DNA of 19,164 nt from Planctomycetaceae bacterium (GTDB lineage Bacteria > Planctomycetota > Planctomycetia > Pirellulales > Thermoguttaceae). The stretch is from the NCBI GenBank assembly GCA_015062085.1, contig SUVI01000067.1, forward strand, positions 1 to 19,164, given 5' to 3'. Below, one piece after another: positions 6,415 through 13,930 of this stretch (position 1 is its first letter; every line of letters begins with the position of its first letter). The notes beneath the pieces are model-generated. The model was not told the DNA's origin and did not search any database. It worked only from the letters and a program-made list of their open reading frames with translations. The translations under genes were made by a program, and so were the position numbers.

Positions 6415-6885
6415 TTAATCCAGCTGATACTCACTATTCAGATCATCTTCATGACGGATCTCGTCGACCGGTCCTTTCTTCCCCCAGCCGGCATACAGTC
6501 GGTCAGGAAGATTGATGCACCAGCCCGGGACCTCACTGATGCAGCGATACGCATGAACGACTCCCGGAGGCACGATCACACGGACCGGCTCAGACCCGCC
6601 GACATCCACTTTCATCTTCGCACCGTACGTTTCGGAACCTTCCCGGGGATCCCACAAATAAAGCCGAAACATTCCAGGTCCCAGAAAAACAAAAATATCC
6701 GTCTGCTCCCGATGCTCATGCGGTCCGCGCGCCACACCGGGAAGCGTTTCGCTCACATACGACATCGCAGGACGGATCCCTTCCGGAAGTTCATCATCCC
6801 GATAGATCTCTGAAAGCCAGCCTCTCTGATCCGAAAAACGTTTCAGCGAAGTAATTTCAACACCGTTGATCACAGACTCATTCAT
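6415..6885 (-). CDS. dTDP-4-dehydrorhamnose 3,5-epimerase family protein (RfbC/RmlC-like cupin)
   Basis: A 156-residue cupin. RmlC epimerises carbons 3 and 5 of dTDP-4-keto-6-deoxyglucose, the product of RfbB, on the way to dTDP-L-rhamnose. Matching segments are KRFSDQRGWLSEIYR (15-29), ARGPHEH (52-58; H56 aligns with the catalytic base of the usual RGLHYQ), VIVPPGVVHAY (103-113) and NLPDRLY (125-131; Y131 may be the partner tyrosine). It is shorter than typical RmlC (about 180) and differs around the first histidine, so it might make another deoxysugar isomer. No rfbD is present to finish rhamnose. It lies 12 bases before the glycosyltransferase gene and 95 bases after rfbA, with a strong inverted repeat between. 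I leave the symbol empty because the exact product is uncertain. Confidence 0.8.
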   Translation of the reverse strand: MNESVINGVEITSLKRFSDQRGWLSEIYRDDELPEGIRPAMSYVSETLPGVARGPHEHREQTDIFVFLGPGMFRLYLWDPREGSETYGAKMKVDVGGSEPVRVIVPPGVVHAYRCISEVPGWCINLPDRLYAGWGKKGPVDEIRHEDDLNSEYQLD

Positions 6886-6905
6886 ACTTTCACTTTCTTT
6901 TCAGC

Positions 6906-6948
6906 CAATGTGGAAAACTTAACGCTTCTGTACAAGTTTTCCACATTG
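6906..6948. repeat. 15-bp perfect inverted repeat between rfbA and the rfbC-like gene
   Basis: CAATGTGGAAAACTT (6906-6920) is exactly complementary to AAGTTTTCCACATTG (6934-6948), with a 13-base loop. There is no T run on either side, so it is not a standard terminator; in the transcript it would form a stable hairpin between two genes. Each arm contains the DnaA-box-like 9-mer TTTTCCACA (6909-6917 minus, 6937-6945 plus). Confidence 0.9.
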
Positions 6949-6980
6949 AAAGATCCCTTTTAAAAATCCAATTTTAAAAT

Positions 6981-7895
6981 TCAGTTCCCTTTCACAGAAA
7001 CTCCGCAATTCCCGCGGCGTCTCTGCTCCAAAACTCGTTTCAGATAGGCGCAATACTCATTTTTGTACTGCTCCGCAAGCACTTCAAAGCCGCTCTCCTC
7101 AATAAAACCGCGTTCGAGTGCGATCTCCTCCAGACACGCCACCTTAAGCCCCTGACGATGATCGATCGTTTCCATAAAATTGGAAGCCTGAAGCAGCGAT
7201 TCCGGCGTCCCAGTGTCCAACCACGCAAAACCGCGGGTGAAGATCTGCACCTTCAGCTCGCCGCGCTCCAGATAGATCCGATTCACGTCCGTGATCTCCA
7301 GCTCGCCGCGAGCCGAGGGTTTCAAATTCGCCGCAATGTCCAGCACGGAATTATCGTAAAAATAGAGACCAGTCACTGCATAATTGGAACGCGGGACCGC
7401 CGGTTTCTCCTCAATGTGGAGCGCATTGCCGTTTTCGTCAAAATCGACGACGCCGTACCGCTGCGGATCCCGAACTTGGTAGGCAAAAACAGTCGCACCG
7501 CTCTCCTGCACAGAAGCAGCATGAAGCATCGCCTGAAATCCCTGACCGTAAAAAATATTATCTCCCAAGACCAGCGCAACGGAATCCTCTCCCACAAAAT
7601 CCCGTCCCAAAATAAACGCCTGTGCCAACCCTTCCGGCCTCGGCTGTACGACGTAAGTGAGTTGGATCCCCCACCGCGAACCGTCTCCTAAAAGCCTCTG
7701 AAACGCAGCCTGATCCTCCGGCGTCGTAATGACCAGGATCTCGCGGATCCCCGCAAGCATCAGAACGGAAAGCGGATAAAAAATCATCGGTTTGTCGTAA
7801 ACAGGAAGAAGCTGTTTGCTCACCGCCTGCGTCATCGGATGGAGGCGCGTTCCGGCACCGCCCGCCAGAAGAATCCCTTTTTTCGTACTTTTCAT
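6981..7895 (-). CDS. rfbA: Glucose-1-phosphate thymidylyltransferase
   Basis: A 304-residue nucleotidyltransferase that makes dTDP-glucose from dTTP and glucose 1-phosphate, the entry step of dTDP-deoxysugar synthesis. The signature is plain: [37 protein letters not shown] (residues 7-43), then [11 protein letters not shown] (84-94), [11 protein letters not shown] (110-120, with D112 for the metal), VEEKP-type [21 protein letters not shown], and [16 protein letters not shown]. Length is near the usual 290. The frame is open to 8021, inside rfbB, but I use ATG 7895 because GGGAGG stands 6 bases before it and the protein family starts there. It follows rfbB by 65 bases. Cytoplasmic, probably tetrameric like its homologues. 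Confidence 0.95.
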   Translation of the reverse strand: MKSTKKGILLAGGAGTRLHPMTQAVSKQLLPVYDKPMIFYPLSVLMLAGIREILVITTPEDQAAFQRLLGDGSRWGIQLTYVVQPRPEGLAQAFILGRDFVGEDSVALVLGDNIFYGQGFQAMLHAASVQESGATVFAYQVRDPQRYGVVDFDENGNALHIEEKPAVPRSNYAVTGLYFYDNSVLDIAANLKPSARGELEITDVNRIYLERGELKVQIFTRGFAWLDTGTPESLLQASNFMETIDHRQGLKVACLEEIALERGFIEESGFEVLAEQYKNEYCAYLKRVLEQRRRGNCGVSVKGN

Positions 7896-7960
7896 AAATT
7901 CCTCCCGGATCCCAATATGCTTAAGCAGCCGTTCAAACCGGCTCCATTCAGCCGCCTGAC

Positions 7961-9043
7961 TCAGCGCACATTCCCTAATCGCTGACGCTGGTAACGCCCC
8001 TGCGTGATGGCGTCGCACCATTCCCGGTTTTCAAGATACCAGCGCACCGTCTTTTCCATCCCTTCTTCAAACGTCATGGCCGGTGACCAGCCGAGTTCCG
8101 CTTCGACTTTGGAAATGTCCATTGCGTAACGCCGGTCATGCCCCGGACGATCCTGAACGTACGTGATGAGCGACTCGCATGGACTCTGCGGGAGCGTGAT
8201 CCCGTACTCCGGAGCAAGCCGGTCCACCAGCGCACAGATCGTCTTCACGATATGGATGTTCGTCGTTTCGCAGTTTCCGCCGAGATTGTACGATTCCCCG
8301 CACTTGCCGGCCCGCAAAACGGTACGGATCGCCGTGCAGTGATCTTCCACATAAAGCCAGTCCCGCACATTCAGTCCGTCACCGTAAACCGGAAGCGGTT
8401 TCCCCTCCAGACAGTTCAGGATCATCAGCGGGATCAGTTTTTCCGGAAACTGGAACGGTCCATAATTGTTCGAGCAGTTGGTCGTCACGACAGGGAGGCC
8501 GTACGTGTGGAAGTAGGCATTCACAAAAAAATCGCTGGCCGCCTTGCTCGCCGAGTAGGGAGAACGCGGATCGTAGGGGGTCGTTTCCCGGAATTTCCCC
8601 GTCGGACCAAGCGAACCGAAGACCTCGTCCGTCGACACATGCAGAAATCGAAATCCCGCCTGCCTCTCCTCCGAAAGCTCCCGATAGAACTTCCGGCACT
8701 CTTCAAGCAGAACGAACGTTCCGAGCACATTCGTCTGCACAAAGACCGCCGGTCCGTCGATCGATCTGTCCACATGCGATTCCGCCGCAAAATGAACGAC
8801 TTTCTCAATGTCGTATTTTCGCAAGATCTCCGCGACACAAACAGGATCCGCAATATCGCCCTGCACGAAAACAAAACGCCCGGCAATCTCCTCTTTTTGC
8901 GTCAAAGGTTCAAGAGAATCCCAATTCCCGGCATACGTCAGCTTGTCGAGCACCACGATCCCGGAGTTTTCCTCCCGAAGCCACTGGTAAACGAAATTGG
9001 AACCAATGAACCCCGCACCTCCCGTAACCAAAATGGAAGCCAT
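7961..9043 (-). CDS. rfbB: dTDP-glucose 4,6-dehydratase
   Basis: A 360-residue extended short-chain dehydrogenase that converts dTDP-glucose to dTDP-4-keto-6-deoxyglucose with bound NAD. It has the Rossmann motif TGGAGFIGS (7-15), DKLTYAGN (33-40), [12 protein letters not shown] (84-95), the catalytic TDE (138-140), YSASK (163-167; Y163 and K167) and [17 protein letters not shown] (189-205), which together distinguish it from epimerases. Length agrees with the family. The start at 9043 is followed at once by the nucleotide-binding strand, and AAGGGG lies 6 bases before it. It is 35 bases after dciA and 65 bases before rfbA, so sugar-nucleotide genes are read from the same direction as the replication genes. 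Confidence 0.96.
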   Translation of the reverse strand: MASILVTGGAGFIGSNFVYQWLREENSGIVVLDKLTYAGNWDSLEPLTQKEEIAGRFVFVQGDIADPVCVAEILRKYDIEKVVHFAAESHVDRSIDGPAVFVQTNVLGTFVLLEECRKFYRELSEERQAGFRFLHVSTDEVFGSLGPTGKFRETTPYDPRSPYSASKAASDFFVNAYFHTYGLPVVTTNCSNNYGPFQFPEKLIPLMILNCLEGKPLPVYGDGLNVRDWLYVEDHCTAIRTVLRAGKCGESYNLGGNCETTNIHIVKTICALVDRLAPEYGITLPQSPCESLITYVQDRPGHDRRYAMDISKVEAELGWSPAMTFEEGMEKTVRWYLENREWCDAITQGRYQRQRLGNVR

Positions 9044-9078
9044 GTTTTTCCCCTTTCGAACCGCGTAACCCCACCGAT

Positions 9079-9417
9079 TCAGCCCGCATTTCCCACACGA
9101 AAACGCAGATCCTTAAAATCGGATCCAGGAAACCGCTCTTTCAGACGCTTTAACAGCTCCTCTTTCTGAAAAAGCAATTCCTGCACAAAAATAGCATCGG
9201 AGACTATGATCTCCAAGTTCCCGCGACGCACTCCGCCGACCGACGAATATTGCGCCAGCTCACCGACAAGCTCCTTCCAAAACGCGCCCAATTCATCCTC
9301 ATCCCGCTTCCTCCCGATCCCGAACTGCGAGACCAGCCCGGAAAGGACCTCGGAAAGAGAAGATGACCCGGCACCGTCTCCGCCCTGCGGCAAAAAATCC
9401 AACTGGAGCCCATTCAT
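9079..9417 (-). CDS. DciA-type protein (DUF721), probable DnaB helicase loader or regulator
   Basis: A 112-residue protein. Proteins of the DUF721/DciA family interact with the replicative helicase DnaB in bacteria that lack the phage-derived loaders DnaC and DnaI. Typical features are the N-terminal SLSEVLSGLVSQFGIGRKRDEDELGAFWKELVGE, with the tryptophan in the middle, followed by a basic strand RRGNLEIIVSDAIFVQELLFQKEELLKRLKERFP, which resembles the KH-like part of the family (L.v...s..w...L......ll..l). It starts 16 bases after dnaN, with AGGTGAG before the ATG. The context with dnaN supports the assignment; DUF721 genes are often found beside dnaA, dnaN or recF. I judge the family likely rather than certain because the protein is short and weakly conserved. 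Confidence 0.75.
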   Translation of the reverse strand: MNGLQLDFLPQGGDGAGSSSLSEVLSGLVSQFGIGRKRDEDELGAFWKELVGELAQYSSVGGVRRGNLEIIVSDAIFVQELLFQKEELLKRLKERFPGSDFKDLRFRVGNAG

Positions 9418-9433
9418 AACTCACCTGTCCGCC

Positions 9434-10597
9434 CTACTCGGCATCCGAGTCCTCCGACGCCTCTTTCGTTCCTGCGTTCCTTCGCAATTTCGCGTCCAGC
9501 TGCATCGGCATGACGAGGTATCGGTATCCGTCTTCCGTCTCAAAAAGCACCCCCATCCGCGAGTCGACGAAATTCATCTTTACGGCAGCGTCATCTCCAA
9601 TGGCACGCAAAAACGCGGCGAGGTACCCTCCATTCAGCTTCAGCGCCATGTACGCATCCGGATAATCGACCGGAAACTCTCTCACCATCTCACCACGCTC
9701 CACGTGTACCGCGGAGATCGTCATCTTCCCTTCCCCAAACTCCAAGATCACGCCGGGAAATGTATTGTCCGTCACGACCGCGGCAAAACGGATCGCCTGA
9801 GAAAACGGATCCATCGGAAGCACGAGCGTTTTCGGCTCGCGAAGCTGACTGATCCCAACACGCCATTCCGGAAATCGGCCTTCCAAAAGCGAAGAGTAAA
9901 AGAAAATGTTCTCCGACTGGATCATGAAGCAGTTGTCCTGAAGCGCAATGGAAACATCCGCGTCCCCATGGACCAGAAGACGATCGACGATCGCAAGAGA
10001 ACGCGGCGTCGCGATCGCAGTTTTCTGCTCCGGATACTCGCCGTGCACCGAGGCCTCAATCTGCTGCACTGCCATGCGCCGACCGTCCGTCGCCACAAAG
10101 TTCAGGCGATTCTCTTTGTAGTCCATGAAGATCCCGCCGAGCGCATACCGGCCGCTCTCGCTGTCCGTCGCGAAACTCGTACGCCGGATCGCTTCACGAA
10201 CGTAACGGGCTTTCGTGACCAGAAAATTTTCTTCCGAAAAAACAGGAGTACCCGGAAATTCTTCAGGATCTTCCGTTGGAAATACGAATCGGCTTTCTGC
10301 GGTAATGATCGTTTTGTTTCCGTCACTTTCGATCGTCACGAATTCTTCACGAGACTCTTTCAAGATCATCATGAGACGATCTGCCGGCATGACCACGCTG
10401 CCTGGTTCCTGGACCTGATCACATGGGAAAGTAATGCGGAGTCCGACTTCCATATCCGTCGCAAAGAGCACGATCTCGTCCGAATGTGCTTCCATCTTCA
10501 CATTTCGAAGGATCGGCTTGGGAGACTGTGCTTTTACGATCCCGCCAGTCATACCAAACGAGTTTGCCAAAAGTTCGCGTTTGCAGATGATCTTCAT
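9434..10597 (-). CDS. dnaN: DNA polymerase III subunit beta (sliding clamp)
   Basis: A 387-residue protein with the three repeated clamp domains. The clamp encircles DNA and tethers the replicative polymerase. Recognisable segments are KPILRNVKMEA and LFATDMEVGLRI (domain 1), TSFATDSESGRYALGGIFMDYKENRLNFVATDGRRMAV (domain 2, the classic ATDGRR/HRLA segment), SSLLEGRFPEW (the clamp's L.eG.fP.y), LNGGYLAAFLRAIGDDAAVKMNF and the terminal YRYLVMPMQL (usually Y.imPmr.). After MPMQL there is an extra tail of about 20 mainly charged residues ending in SEDSDAE, which is uncommon. The start ATG has GGAG 7 bases upstream and the promoter at 10639-10667. It is first in a string with dciA, rfbB, rfbA, the epimerase and the glycosyltransferase. 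dnaA and recF are not in the window. Confidence 0.97.
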   Translation of the reverse strand: MKIICKRELLANSFGMTGGIVKAQSPKPILRNVKMEAHSDEIVLFATDMEVGLRITFPCDQVQEPGSVVMPADRLMMILKESREEFVTIESDGNKTIITAESRFVFPTEDPEEFPGTPVFSEENFLVTKARYVREAIRRTSFATDSESGRYALGGIFMDYKENRLNFVATDGRRMAVQQIEASVHGEYPEQKTAIATPRSLAIVDRLLVHGDADVSIALQDNCFMIQSENIFFYSSLLEGRFPEWRVGISQLREPKTLVLPMDPFSQAIRFAAVVTDNTFPGVILEFGEGKMTISAVHVERGEMVREFPVDYPDAYMALKLNGGYLAAFLRAIGDDAAVKMNFVDSRMGVLFETEDGYRYLVMPMQLDAKLRRNAGTKEASEDSDAE

Positions 10598-10638
10598 ATT
10601 TATTCTCCAAGGAATTAATAATTAACATTCAAGATGCT

Positions 10639-10667
10639 ATTATACATCAAATTGCAGAACAATGCAA
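10639..10667 (-). promoter_or_regulatory. Promoter of dnaN
   Basis: On the minus strand a perfect TATAAT (10639-10644) is preceded after 17 bases by TTGCAT (10662-10667), which matches only 3 of 6 positions. The predicted start of transcription is near 10632, about 35 bases before the dnaN ATG. Confidence 0.65.
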
Positions 10668-11233
10668 GGAGAATCTTCTTAAAAAACCAACTTTCCCAAA
10701 ATTTATCCGAAAGAAACACGCCTGCCAGTGATTATATTAAATTCTAAATAGAATATTTTCTATTGGGTTTTGTTCTGTGGAATTTTTTATAGTTAGAAAT
10801 TTTGACAAACGGCACTCATTGGGAGGTCTGTGTTTTTTTGTGTGTGAAATGGAGACGGCCAATTCAGAAAATGTTGAAAAAGTGTCAGATGAACCGTTTC
10901 AGAGGGAGGTGAGAGGGGAGCAAAGCTATTTAAAATTAATTTTTAAAATATTAGTAATATTGGTTTGGGGGGATGGATGTGGAAAACAAAAAAGTATGTT
11001 TGGGGAATGTCTCGTGTTTTGCGGAGTCGTTCTGTTTTTAAGACAAGATCATCAACGTTGAAAAGATGTGATTTGCATGTCGTGTAAATGTTGCGAAACT
11101 CATCACATGTCTGGAAATTTGAGAAATGAGTTTCGCGTGTCGGCAGCTTTGGCGGTTTTCCACGGAAAGGAAACGTTTGTCTGGAAAAAAATCACAGGTT
11201 TTCCACATGAAAAAAATTGTGGAACCTGCTCTT
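10668..11233. other. Candidate chromosomal replication origin (AT-rich intergenic region)
   Basis: No credible gene lies here. AT-rich segments are 10729-10766, which holds the palindrome ATTCTA-AA-TAGAAT (10741-10754), and 10925-10963, which holds AATATTA-G-TAATATT (10947-10961). DnaA-box-like 9-mers TTTTCCACA lie at 10978-10986 (minus) and 11199-11207 (plus), with a one-mismatch copy at 11156-11164. Other palindromes are TCAACGTTGA (11052-11061) and the 11-bp inverted repeat GCGAAACTCAT (11093-11103, 11126-11136). Hand counts on the plus strand are 14 C/6 G in 10681-10740, then 3 C/10 G, 9 C/19 G and 5 C/21 G in the next three 60-base blocks. The composition flip, dnaN and the change of gene direction support an origin; it is not proven. 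Confidence 0.6.
11197..11226 (-). terminator. Possible terminator of the small secreted protein gene
   Basis: GGTTTTCCACA and TGTGGAACC pair with a two-base bulge around a 10-base loop. On the minus strand a run of seven T residues follows after a short gap. The DnaA-box-like 9-mer at 11199-11207 is part of the left arm, so the palindrome may serve either purpose. Confidence 0.45.
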
Positions 11234-11584
11234 TTAGTGAAGTTTCTTTCTTTCAGCGGCAAGGTCGATCCCCATCTTTTCGCAGCGCCGTTTCAGGGAT
11301 TCCTGAAAATAGACCCACCGATTTTTAGGTTTCTGGTAGGCATAGTTAAAGGAAGAGAGTACGAGAGCTTCCGGAACGACTCCGCGTGCGACGAGTTCAT
11401 AGCAGTCTGTGACGAACATTTTGGACTCATCTGTCGGGCATAAAAGAGCTGCCTGCATCTGTTCGGCAGTCAGATGAAGGTATTGCGCTTGGGTCTCGCA
11501 GGGGTCTGCGTTCCACGGAAGTAACGGAGTACCGAGGACCAGTGCGGCTGCAAGGATAGTGATTTTGGGAAATTTGTGACTCAT
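11234..11584 (-). CDS. Small secreted protein of unknown function
   Basis: A 116-residue protein that I do not recognise. Residues 1-26 form a typical Sec signal peptide: a basic start MSHKFPK, then a hydrophobic stretch ITILAAALVLGTPLLPW. The mature part has four cysteines (29, 49, 61, 101), enough for two disulfide bonds, and a basic C-terminus (RRCEKMGIDLAAERKKLH). It is mainly helical by eye, with no known motif. No clear ribosome binding site precedes the ATG. The gene is divergent from the large HEAT-like protein gene, with 167 bases between the start codons, and stands alone beside the candidate origin. Codon use resembles that of its neighbours, and the signal peptide makes me think it is a real gene. 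Confidence 0.65.
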   Translation of the reverse strand: MSHKFPKITILAAALVLGTPLLPWNADPCETQAQYLHLTAEQMQAALLCPTDESKMFVTDCYELVARGVVPEALVLSSFNYAYQKPKNRWVYFQESLKRRCEKMGIDLAAERKKLH

Positions 11585-11632
11585 AAAATGGTAAAAAAAT
11601 CTTGAAATAGGGATTTTTTTGTGGGTTGCCTG

Positions 11633-11661
11633 TAGACTTTTTTAATTTTCTCGGTTATAAT
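11633..11661 (+). promoter_or_regulatory. Promoter of the large HEAT-like protein gene
   Basis: A perfect TATAAT (11656-11661) follows TAGACT (11633-11638, 4 of 6 positions) after 17 bases. The predicted start of transcription is near 11668. This rules out translation from the in-frame TTG at 11626 and favours the ATG at 11752. Confidence 0.7.
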
Positions 11662-11751
11662 AACAAAGAATGGAGTTTTTGGCAAGAGCAAATTTTGCTG
11701 GATCTTGAACTTTTCCCGGAGGAATTTGGGAGTAGTGATTTGGAGCGGAAA

Positions 11752-13722
11752 ATGCGGCTGACAGGACGCAGTTTTTTACTTGCCGGAGGGATCTTGTGGA
11801 GCAGTCTGTCGAGTATGGCAGTTTTTTCCGAAGAGTTTCCGGACGAGCAGAAGTATCTGCATTGGATCACGATGCTGGACAGTGATTCCAGTCATCGCCG
11901 TCAGTATGCGTGGGAAAATTTGTCACAGCTCGTTCATTCTGAGACGGAGATGCCGCAGAAGATCCGTTTTCTTTCTTTGGTCTGTCGAGAATTGCGGAAG
12001 TCTGATCTTTCTTTTGAGCTTCAGGAGAGGCTGTTTTTTCTGGAAGAGGAGTTGAAGCGTCAGCTTGAGGTGCGGGAGTTTCCGATCCCGGACGAGGAGC
12101 GTGTGGTTTGGGAGGAGTCGCAGTGGAGCCTTTTGGTGGACGATATTCCGTCGCGTCGGAATCAGGCGCGGCGTCAGCTTGAGGAGCGAATTCAGCATGG
12201 GGACGGTATTTACGAGGTGATCGAGATGCTTCGTCATCTCATCGTCAGTGACACCATTTCTGAGGATGACCGAATGCGGGTCTGGGGTCTTTTACATCAA
12301 GCGCGGATGAAGTGGCTGGAGAGTCCGGAGCATCGGAGCGAGAGTGGGGGATTGACGGAGAAGAAGGTGTTTGAGATGGTTCATCTGCTTGCGTCGGTGA
12401 ATCTTCCGGAGGACAAATTGGTGCCGTGGATCAACTTACATGAGCGGACGACGCGGCAATTTTCCGTACTTCCGAATCAGGAACCGTTAGGGGGGGACGG
12501 ATTTTCTTTTTTGAGTCCGATCAGCAGGAATGGCGAGCGAATCGGTCTTCAGATCTGGCTGGCGGTCCAGACGCTGGAAGATGCGCTGATCAGTGAGGAG
12601 TTTTCGGAGCTTACGCTTAAGAAGCTGCAGGAGACGCTGGATTCTCGGAAGATGACACCATCCGGCGCGATCCTTTTGAGCCGGCTCGTTTTTTTGATGA
12701 AGCCGTGTTTGTCTGCGGAATATTGGGAGCATAGCGAGATGAAGACTGCGCAGTTTCTTCAGGTGGGAGTTCCTCAGAACAGTGGTCTTGGCACGTCTTT
12801 TTTTGACCGGATGTCGGAGGGGAGAGTGTTTTGCCGTGAGGGGGTCAATCTGGAGGTCGGCGAGTATGAGCTTGGGACTGCGGTCAGGCATCCGAATCGG
12901 AAGTCGGCGTTTTTTCATTTTGTGAAGCTGGAGACTTTGGAGGAAAAGCTGCTTTATCCGCAGGAGATGCGCAGATCTGCCGGGGAGCGGTGGAGAGGGA
13001 TCTCGGAGAGGACGCTTTCGTGGATCGATGCGGAGTGTCGAAAAGAGGCACGGGTCTTGACGGCGGAAGAGCTTCGGACATTGGAACTTTTGGAGCCGAA
13101 AGTTCTTTCTGCGCAGGCCGCGGATTGGCTGGTGCGCTGGAGCAGTGAACGGGGAGCGTTTCGGCTGGGAGAGCTGGAGGAGCCGCAGGGGATCCAGGCG
13201 CATTTATGCCGTCTTTTGCTGGCGCTTGGGACACGTGAAGCGATTCCGGAGCTGGAAAAGGTGCTGGATCAGGAGATCCTTTGGAAGGGGATGGAGGCGG
13301 AGTCGAGGATCGCGTGGCTTGCGGCATTGGCGATCGCTCGGAGGGATCCGTGGGAGGGGGTCCAGGATTGGCTGAAGGGTCGGTTGGATGAGGATCTGGA
13401 GCTGGTGACGTACCATTGGGACAGGAGCGATGATTCGCCGATGGTGGCGGCATTGGGATCGGAGAGGCCGCGAAGTGAAGGAGCCGGCCCGATGGTGAGG
13501 TCCGAGGAGACGCAGAAAAGTTCGAAGAACATCCAGCTTTCCGCGTCGGCGGCCGGGATCCTTTTGGAAATGCGGGAGGCGGAGGCGGATCTGGAGGCGT
13601 CTGAGATGCTGAAAGGGCTGACGGTGCGCTATCTTCCCATGAATCTGGGGTCGGGGAAATTCTATTTGTTCGAGGACGGCGAGATCCGGCGGAAGATCCT
13701 TTCAAAACTTCGTGAAAAGTAG
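11752..13722 (+). CDS. Large secreted protein of unknown function with HEAT-like helical repeats
   Basis: A 656-residue protein that I cannot name. I start at 11752 because GGAG lies 8 bases before this ATG and because it gives a signal peptide: MRLTGRSFLL then AGGILWSSLSSMAVFSEEFP. After that the protein is almost wholly helical and charged. Segments such as HWITMLDSDSSHRRQYAWENLSQLV (about 37-61) and the later HLCRLLLALGTREAIPELEKVLD with ESRIAWLAALAIARRDPWEGVQDWLKGRLDEDLE resemble HEAT repeats, which bind other proteins. A linker rich in S, G and P (about 561-593) precedes the conserved-looking end LTVRYLPMNLGSGKFYLFEDGEIRRKIL. It is the first plus-strand gene after the strand switch and has its own promoter at 11633-11661. 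No catalytic motif is visible. Confidence 0.8.
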   Translation: MRLTGRSFLLAGGILWSSLSSMAVFSEEFPDEQKYLHWITMLDSDSSHRRQYAWENLSQLVHSETEMPQKIRFLSLVCRELRKSDLSFELQERLFFLEEELKRQLEVREFPIPDEERVVWEESQWSLLVDDIPSRRNQARRQLEERIQHGDGIYEVIEMLRHLIVSDTISEDDRMRVWGLLHQARMKWLESPEHRSESGGLTEKKVFEMVHLLASVNLPEDKLVPWINLHERTTRQFSVLPNQEPLGGDGFSFLSPISRNGERIGLQIWLAVQTLEDALISEEFSELTLKKLQETLDSRKMTPSGAILLSRLVFLMKPCLSAEYWEHSEMKTAQFLQVGVPQNSGLGTSFFDRMSEGRVFCREGVNLEVGEYELGTAVRHPNRKSAFFHFVKLETLEEKLLYPQEMRRSAGERWRGISERTLSWIDAECRKEARVLTAEELRTLELLEPKVLSAQAADWLVRWSSERGAFRLGELEEPQGIQAHLCRLLLALGTREAIPELEKVLDQEILWKGMEAESRIAWLAALAIARRDPWEGVQDWLKGRLDEDLELVTYHWDRSDDSPMVAALGSERPRSEGAGPMVRSEETQKSSKNIQLSASAAGILLEMREAEADLEASEMLKGLTVRYLPMNLGSGKFYLFEDGEIRRKILSKLREK

Positions 13723-13754
13723 GAGCTGCCCCGCTTTCCGGGAAGCCGTTCCGC

Positions 13755-13814
13755 GTGTGGAAAACGTGTGGAAAAAGTGTGGGAAAAAGCGGAAAAAAAG
13801 CGGAAAAAAAGCGT
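13755..13814. repeat. 11-bp phased array of DnaA-box-like and G/A-rich units
   Basis: Successive 11-base units are GTGTGGAAAAC (13755), GTGTGGAAAAA (13766), GTGTGGGAAAA (13777) and AGCGGAAAAAA twice (13788, 13799), then a decayed copy. The first two contain exact TGTGGAAAA, the complement of TTTTCCACA. All units point the same way, one helical turn apart. A related one-mismatch box, AGTGGATAA, is at 13859-13867. Confidence 0.85.
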
Positions 13815-13872
13815 ATGGGAAAAACACAGGTCTTTGAGGTGGAAGGAGGAGTGAGAAGAGTGGATAAAAAAT

Positions 13873-13928
13873 CTCCCGGATAGCTGAAATCCCAGGGGGG
13901 CAGTGGATTTGGCGAGCTATTCCGGGAG
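13873..13928. other. Long imperfect hairpin in the 13723-14225 intergenic region
   Basis: CTCCCGGA-TAGCT-GAAATCC (from 13873) pairs with GGATTT-GGCG-AGCTA-T-TCCGGGAG (to 13928): 8 + 5 + 6 base pairs broken by one bulge and one small internal loop. No T run follows, so a role as a standard terminator of the upstream gene is doubtful. It could be a structured RNA end or a DNA element. Confidence 0.65.
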
Positions 13929-13930
13929 CG

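Noticed and set aside
5389..6813. A 474-residue plus-strand frame opposite the glycosyltransferase and epimerase genes.
   Set aside because: It is rich in R, P and H with no domain, while the minus strand has well-supported genes with ribosome binding sites; it spans two of them.
9206..10618. A 470-residue plus-strand frame opposite dnaN and dciA.
   Set aside because: dnaN is certain on the other strand, and the antisense protein has biased composition and no domain.
10777..11061. A 94-residue plus-strand frame starting with GTG in the candidate origin.
   Set aside because: There is no ribosome binding site, it has no recognisable motif, and it spans AT-rich palindromes and a DnaA-box-like site.
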